DNA from: DASWVC01 sp036401335
GTDB taxonomy: Bacteria > Verrucomicrobiota > Verrucomicrobiia > Chthoniobacterales > JAFAMB01
Direction of reading: 5' to 3'
Assembly: GCA_036401335.1 (NCBI GenBank)
Contig: DASWVC010000014.1
Location: forward strand, 1 to 18,031
Length of the DNA: 18,031 bases
Shown: piece after piece, positions 14,886-18,031 of the stretch
How the letters are laid out: every line of letters starts with the position of its first letter
How positions within the stretch are numbered: position 1 is the stretch's first letter
The notes under the pieces: generated by a model
What the model saw: the letters and a program-made list of their open reading frames with translations, nothing else
Database searches by the model: none
Told to the model about the DNA's origin: nothing
Program-made: the position numbers and the translations under genes

Positions 14886-16553
14886 TTACGCACCGAGTTT
14901 GCTCAGGTAGCGATGAATCGCGTCGACTGAAATGGCGCCTTCGCCCACGGCGGATGCGACGCGCTTCACCGAGCCGTGGCGCACGTCTCCGGCGACGAAA
15001 ACCCCGGGCACGTTTGTTTCCAGAAGGAATGGATCGCGCTCGAGTTGCCAGCCGGCAGGCGGTTTGCCGTCGCGCATCACCTCGGGCCCCGAGAGCACGA
15101 AGCCGTGGACATCGCACATTATCTCGCTGCTGATCGCTTCGGTATGCGGCGCTGCACCGATGAACACGAAAAGCGCTGCCGCTGGAACCGTCTGTTCGAC
15201 TCCGGTTAGCGTGTTCCTGATCATGACCGACTCAACGTTCTGCTCTCCTATGACTTCCCGAACGATCGTGTTGGCGTGGACGACGATGTTCGGTGTTTTT
15301 GCAATCTGATCGATCAGGTACTGTGACATGCTGCAATTGAGGGAATGGCCTCGCACCAGCACGTTAACGCGCTTGGCGAACTTGGAGAGGTACATCGCGC
15401 TTTGACCGGCCGAGTTCGCCGCGCCGATGATGTAGGCCTCCTTGCCTTCGCACGAGAGCACCTCGGTCGCCGCAGCTCCGTAATAAACGCCCGACCCCGT
15501 CAGGCGCTCGGCGCCGGGCACGTCCAGCCTATTGTAGGAAACGCCGCTTGCGATGAGGACGGCGTGGCAACTAATCTCGCTGCCGTCGCTGAGGGCCAGC
15601 ACGCGGTACGGATCGTTGCGCCGAATGCCTGTTACTTCGATGGGATTGAGAATTTCCGTGCCGAAGCGACGCGCCTGAGCCACCGCGCGCCGGGCCAAAT
15701 CCGCTCCGCTCAGGCCTGACGGAAAGCCGAGGTAATTCTCGATGCGGGAACTGGATCCCGCCTGACCGCCGGGCGCTTGCCGCTCGACCATGACCGTTCG
15801 CAATCCTTCCGAAGCGCCGTAAACCGCCGCCGCCAGACCGGCCGGTCCGCCCCCGATGATCGCGAGATCGTAGAACGGCATTTGCGCTTTCGTTCGCAAA
15901 CCAATCTTGCTTGCGATCTGCGCCGCGACCGGTTCAGCAAGGTGGGATCCGTCCGGAAAGATCACCACTGGCAGCGCTAACAGCTCATGGGGAGAAACGC
16001 CGGCAAGTAACTTCTTCGCCTCCGGGGTTTCGACGTCCAGCCAAGCATACGGCACCTGATTGCCCGCAAGAAAATCCTTCACTGCATGGGACTGCGGAGA
16101 CCAGCGTGTGCCGACAATCCGAATTCCTTCAAACGGCGCGCGAAACCCGCTCAGCCAGTCGTCCAACAGGTCGTCGAGAACCGGGTACAGCTTCTCTTCG
16201 GGTGGATCCCAAGGCTTCATCAAATAGTAATCCACCTGCGCGGTATTGATCGAGTCGATGGCCGCATCGGTGTCCGCATAAGCCGTCAGCAACACCCGCT
16301 TTGCCTTCGGAAACGCCTGAATCGCCTCGGCGAGGAATTCGATTCCGGTCATGCGGGGCATCCGTTGGTCCACAAGGAACAACGCCGCCGTGTCGTTGCG
16401 CACTTGAAACTGTTTCACCACTTCGAGAGCGCTTCGCCCAGAGTCCGCTGGCATTACGCGAAAGCGTTCCCCATAGTGCTGCCGGAGATCACGCTCGACG
16501 GCGCGAAGCACGTCCGCGTCGTCATCTACGGTCATAATCACGGGTTTTTTCAT
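14886..16553 (-). CDS. Response regulator / glutaredoxin-like / thioredoxin-reductase-like fusion
   Basis: A 555-residue three-domain protein. Residues 3-125 are a CheY-like receiver: acidic VDDDAD at 9-14, phospho-acceptor Asp62 in FLVDQRMP, Lys113 in LMKPW. Residues about 143-215 resemble a glutaredoxin fold (RIVGTRWSPQSHAVKDFL, then the cis-Pro-like LALPVVIFPDGS), but the CPYC site reads SPQS. Residues 227-553 are a thioredoxin-reductase-like flavoprotein: FAD motif GGGPAGL (234-240), PGGQAG, NAD(P) motif IIGAANSAGQSA, and FVAGDVR before the C-terminal helix. The redox-active CATC of true reductases is GAAA (359-362). It cannot therefore reduce thioredoxin by the standard route; FAD/NAD(P)H-dependent signalling is more likely. 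TTG 16583 could add ten residues, but ATG 16553 (MKKPVIMTVDDD) matches the family. First gene of the three-gene operon. Confidence 0.93.
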   Translation of the reverse strand: MKKPVIMTVDDDADVLRAVERDLRQHYGERFRVMPADSGRSALEVVKQFQVRNDTAALFLVDQRMPRMTGIEFLAEAIQAFPKAKRVLLTAYADTDAAIDSINTAQVDYYLMKPWDPPEEKLYPVLDDLLDDWLSGFRAPFEGIRIVGTRWSPQSHAVKDFLAGNQVPYAWLDVETPEAKKLLAGVSPHELLALPVVIFPDGSHLAEPVAAQIASKIGLRTKAQMPFYDLAIIGGGPAGLAAAVYGASEGLRTVMVERQAPGGQAGSSSRIENYLGFPSGLSGADLARRAVAQARRFGTEILNPIEVTGIRRNDPYRVLALSDGSEISCHAVLIASGVSYNRLDVPGAERLTGSGVYYGAAATEVLSCEGKEAYIIGAANSAGQSAMYLSKFAKRVNVLVRGHSLNCSMSQYLIDQIAKTPNIVVHANTIVREVIGEQNVESVMIRNTLTGVEQTVPAAALFVFIGAAPHTEAISSEIMCDVHGFVLSGPEVMRDGKPPAGWQLERDPFLLETNVPGVFVAGDVRHGSVKRVASAVGEGAISVDAIHRYLSKLGA

Positions 16554-17143
16554 CCAAGTGCTTGCTGGCTGTTCGGGGTTCAACCGTGCTTTTTACGGTC
16601 CCGCAGCAGCCGGCGTCACTGTTACCTTCGCCCGTACGTCAACCAAGGGCGGTTCTTCCCTCCATGGCACCCGTCGCTTCGACCGGTGTCACATTCAGGA
16701 GGAAGACGGCGCCCATCTAGGTTCTTGGAAAGAGTCTTTTCTTGGCTCCGGGGTGGGACGAGTGAAAATGGGAACTTGATCGGTGCTCACACGCCCATTC
16801 CCGAGCGGGTGCGGATACCCCTGCAAACCTGCAGGTCTTTAGGCATTTCGTGTGCCAAAGGTTCTGGCTACCTGCTTAGGAAGTCAACGATGTTTAGGAT
16901 AAACTTCGTCATCTTCGTAGGCGATGCGCGGCGAAAACCTCATGGCTTTATTGAACGCTTCAACGGGACCAACCGGGCTGCGACGGAGGCGCCGGCCCTA
17001 CCTGACGAACCGCCGGTAACACGGGTCTTGTTGGACGGATTCTTTGCCTGGCCGTAAGGCTCACTCGGGCTGCGAGTTTGAGCCGCTTACGACTACACGA
17101 TCACTGGAATCGGCGAAGACGATCCCAAGGCCGGGCGATCCCC
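16554..17143. other. 590-bp intergenic stretch upstream of the signalling operon
   Basis: No confident gene. It must contain the promoter of the leftward signalling operon, but no convincing -35/-10 pair was found. Small dyads are present: ACCGT-7-ACGGT at 16583-16599 and a CCTGCA-4-TGCAGG dyad within the 16815-16835 area. A 55-codon plus-strand frame (16890-17057) contains the string GFIERFNGT. This recalls the end of transposase integrase cores, but the rest does not support a gene. The right end is the 3' flank of the second GH2 gene. Confidence 0.5.
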
Positions 17144-18031
17144 TCACTCCTGGTTTGTACCCGACATCGGTTCATCCGAGGCAAACGGTAAAAGCAAATC
17201 CTGAACCGCCTGGTCGTTTACGCCGTGTTTTTTGAGCCACCCCCTCGAGTAACCAAAAGGATGGGGGTGCGGGTCCCGGTTCTGCTCCTGGGCGGAGCGC
17301 GGACCCCGGGTTGCGCTCGCGATCAAGTCAGGGTCCGCCTTAAATTTCCGGTCCGCCGTGAGGATGCCGTTCACTTCCTGGTAGGTGTCGGTAAGCTGCG
17401 TGTAGCAGAACCCGGCCAGGTTTTCGCACGCGTGAATGGCTTCGAGGAGCGCAGAATAAAGCTGTATAAAGCCCTCCTCATTGCGCACCCGGCTGTAACC
17501 CCAGCCTTCCTCTTCGGCGCCCGGAAGGTAGGCGATTCCGCCGAATTCGGTCAACAGCACCGGCCGCGGTTGAGACAACGGGAGTGGCCCCAGGAACAGG
17601 CGCCGCCCGCCAGGCCTCAGCAAACGAAGGGTCTGCAGCGTGGTTGCGGCCGTGCCGTAACGTTCCAAAATGACCTCTGCCTCATCCGTGTAGTCATGAA
17701 CGGTGAGCAGGTCGGTTTCAACCTGTTCCCAGCCGTCATTGCCAATGACCGGGCGCGTCGGATCGAGTGCCTTCGTCAGGTGATAAAGCGCCTGGCTGAA
17801 GGCACGCGTTTGCGGGCTCCTGGGTAGGTCGGGCAACCCCCAAGACTCGTTGAAAGGAACCCACGTCACAATGCAAGGGTGCGATCGGTCCCGGGCGATT
17901 GCTTCCACCCATTCCGCCGTCACCCCTTCCACTGCCCGGCTCGAGAAGGCGTAGGCGCTCGGCATCTCCTCCCAAACGAGCAGGCCCAGCCGGTCGCACC
18001 AGTAAAGGTAGCGTGGATCTTCAATCTTTTG
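17144..18031 (-). CDS. Glycoside hydrolase family 2 protein, C-terminal part (5' end outside window)
   Basis: The frame stays open to the right edge, so only the last 295 residues are visible. They form most of a GH2 catalytic barrel: RYLYWCDRLGLLVWEEMPS at the left of the fragment, the acid/base Glu in TWVPFNESWG (visible residue 62), VHDYTD, the nucleophile Glu in VLLTEFGGIAY (residue 162), and the signature FCYTQLTDTYQEVNGILTADRKFK. It is related to, but clearly distinct from, the GH2 at 9439-11283; for example, WVPFNESWG replaces WTAFNEGWG. The short tail after the barrel has no extra domain. Specificity is not assignable. The gene lies upstream of, and on the same strand as, the signalling operon, with 590 bp between. 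Confidence 0.88.
   Translation of the reverse strand, partial: QKIEDPRYLYWCDRLGLLVWEEMPSAYAFSSRAVEGVTAEWVEAIARDRSHPCIVTWVPFNESWGLPDLPRSPQTRAFSQALYHLTKALDPTRPVIGNDGWEQVETDLLTVHDYTDEAEVILERYGTAATTLQTLRLLRPGGRRLFLGPLPLSQPRPVLLTEFGGIAYLPGAEEEGWGYSRVRNEEGFIQLYSALLEAIHACENLAGFCYTQLTDTYQEVNGILTADRKFKADPDLIASATRGPRSAQEQNRDPHPHPFGYSRGWLKKHGVNDQAVQDLLLPFASDEPMSGTNQE

Noticed and set aside
16815..16835. CCTGCA-4-TGCAGG dyad as a transcription terminator
   Set aside because: The stem is only 6 bp and is not followed by a T-run on either strand; it lies far from any gene end.
16941..16970. Peptide string GFIERFNGT in a plus-strand frame, reminiscent of transposase integrase cores
   Set aside because: Only about ten residues match. 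No DDE residues, inverted repeats or flanking transposase sequence are visible, so it is probably chance or at best an untraceable remnant.
16086..17057. Long plus-strand open frame of 323 codons
   Set aside because: Its first half runs antisense through the receiver domain of the response-regulator fusion, and its translation has no domain features. It is an effect of GC-rich codon structure.

Overview
The window is a 18 kb piece of a GC-rich bacterial chromosome. Most likely it comes from a member of the Verrucomicrobiota, probably a soil or freshwater lineage. This placement is an inference. It rests on the style of the LysR regulator, the CvpA-like protein, the small PF-x-PF hypothetical protein, the glycoside hydrolase family 2 (GH2) enzymes and the palindrome-rich intergenic regions. 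No rRNA, tRNA or CRISPR array is visible.

Layout. Left edge to 1893 (+): the 3' part of an M1-aminopeptidase-like protein whose zinc and catalytic residues are all replaced. It converges on gatB (2152-3609, -). Further right, a CvpA-like membrane protein and aroC form a short leftward unit (3813-5731, -). A divergent LysR-type regulator (5895-6806, +) is followed on the same strand by an M29-type aminopeptidase, a 72-residue hypothetical protein and a stand-alone methyltransferase. The methyltransferase matches the C-terminal domain of the ovothiol enzyme OvoA. From 9439 to the right edge everything is leftward: a secreted GH2 enzyme, a compact three-gene signalling unit (11673-16553) and a second GH2 gene cut by the window edge.

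The three-gene unit is the most interesting part. In transcription order it encodes a fusion of receiver, glutaredoxin-like and thioredoxin-reductase-like domains, an 88-residue UBP-type zinc-finger protein, and a 977-residue soluble protein made of two tandem copies of a CRP-like sensor plus histidine kinase. The genes are 11 nt and 1 nt apart, so the products are probably made together. The usual redox cysteines of the thioredoxin-reductase domain (CxxC read as GAAA) and of the glutaredoxin-like domain are absent. The second kinase copy has Glu where the phospho-accepting His should be. This suggests a signalling module that reads FAD/NAD(P)H state, or uses the reductase fold as an output, rather than doing dithiol chemistry.

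The intergenic regions hold degenerate short tandem arrays. One type has a 9-bp period (AATnGTAnn) at 1898-1942, at 8522-8575 and inverted at 8606-8650. Another has a 10-bp period (CAATGAACAG) at 3614-3663, with inverted copies at 3791-3810. Several GC-rich palindromes begin with GGTAGGG. None of these was checked genome-wide.
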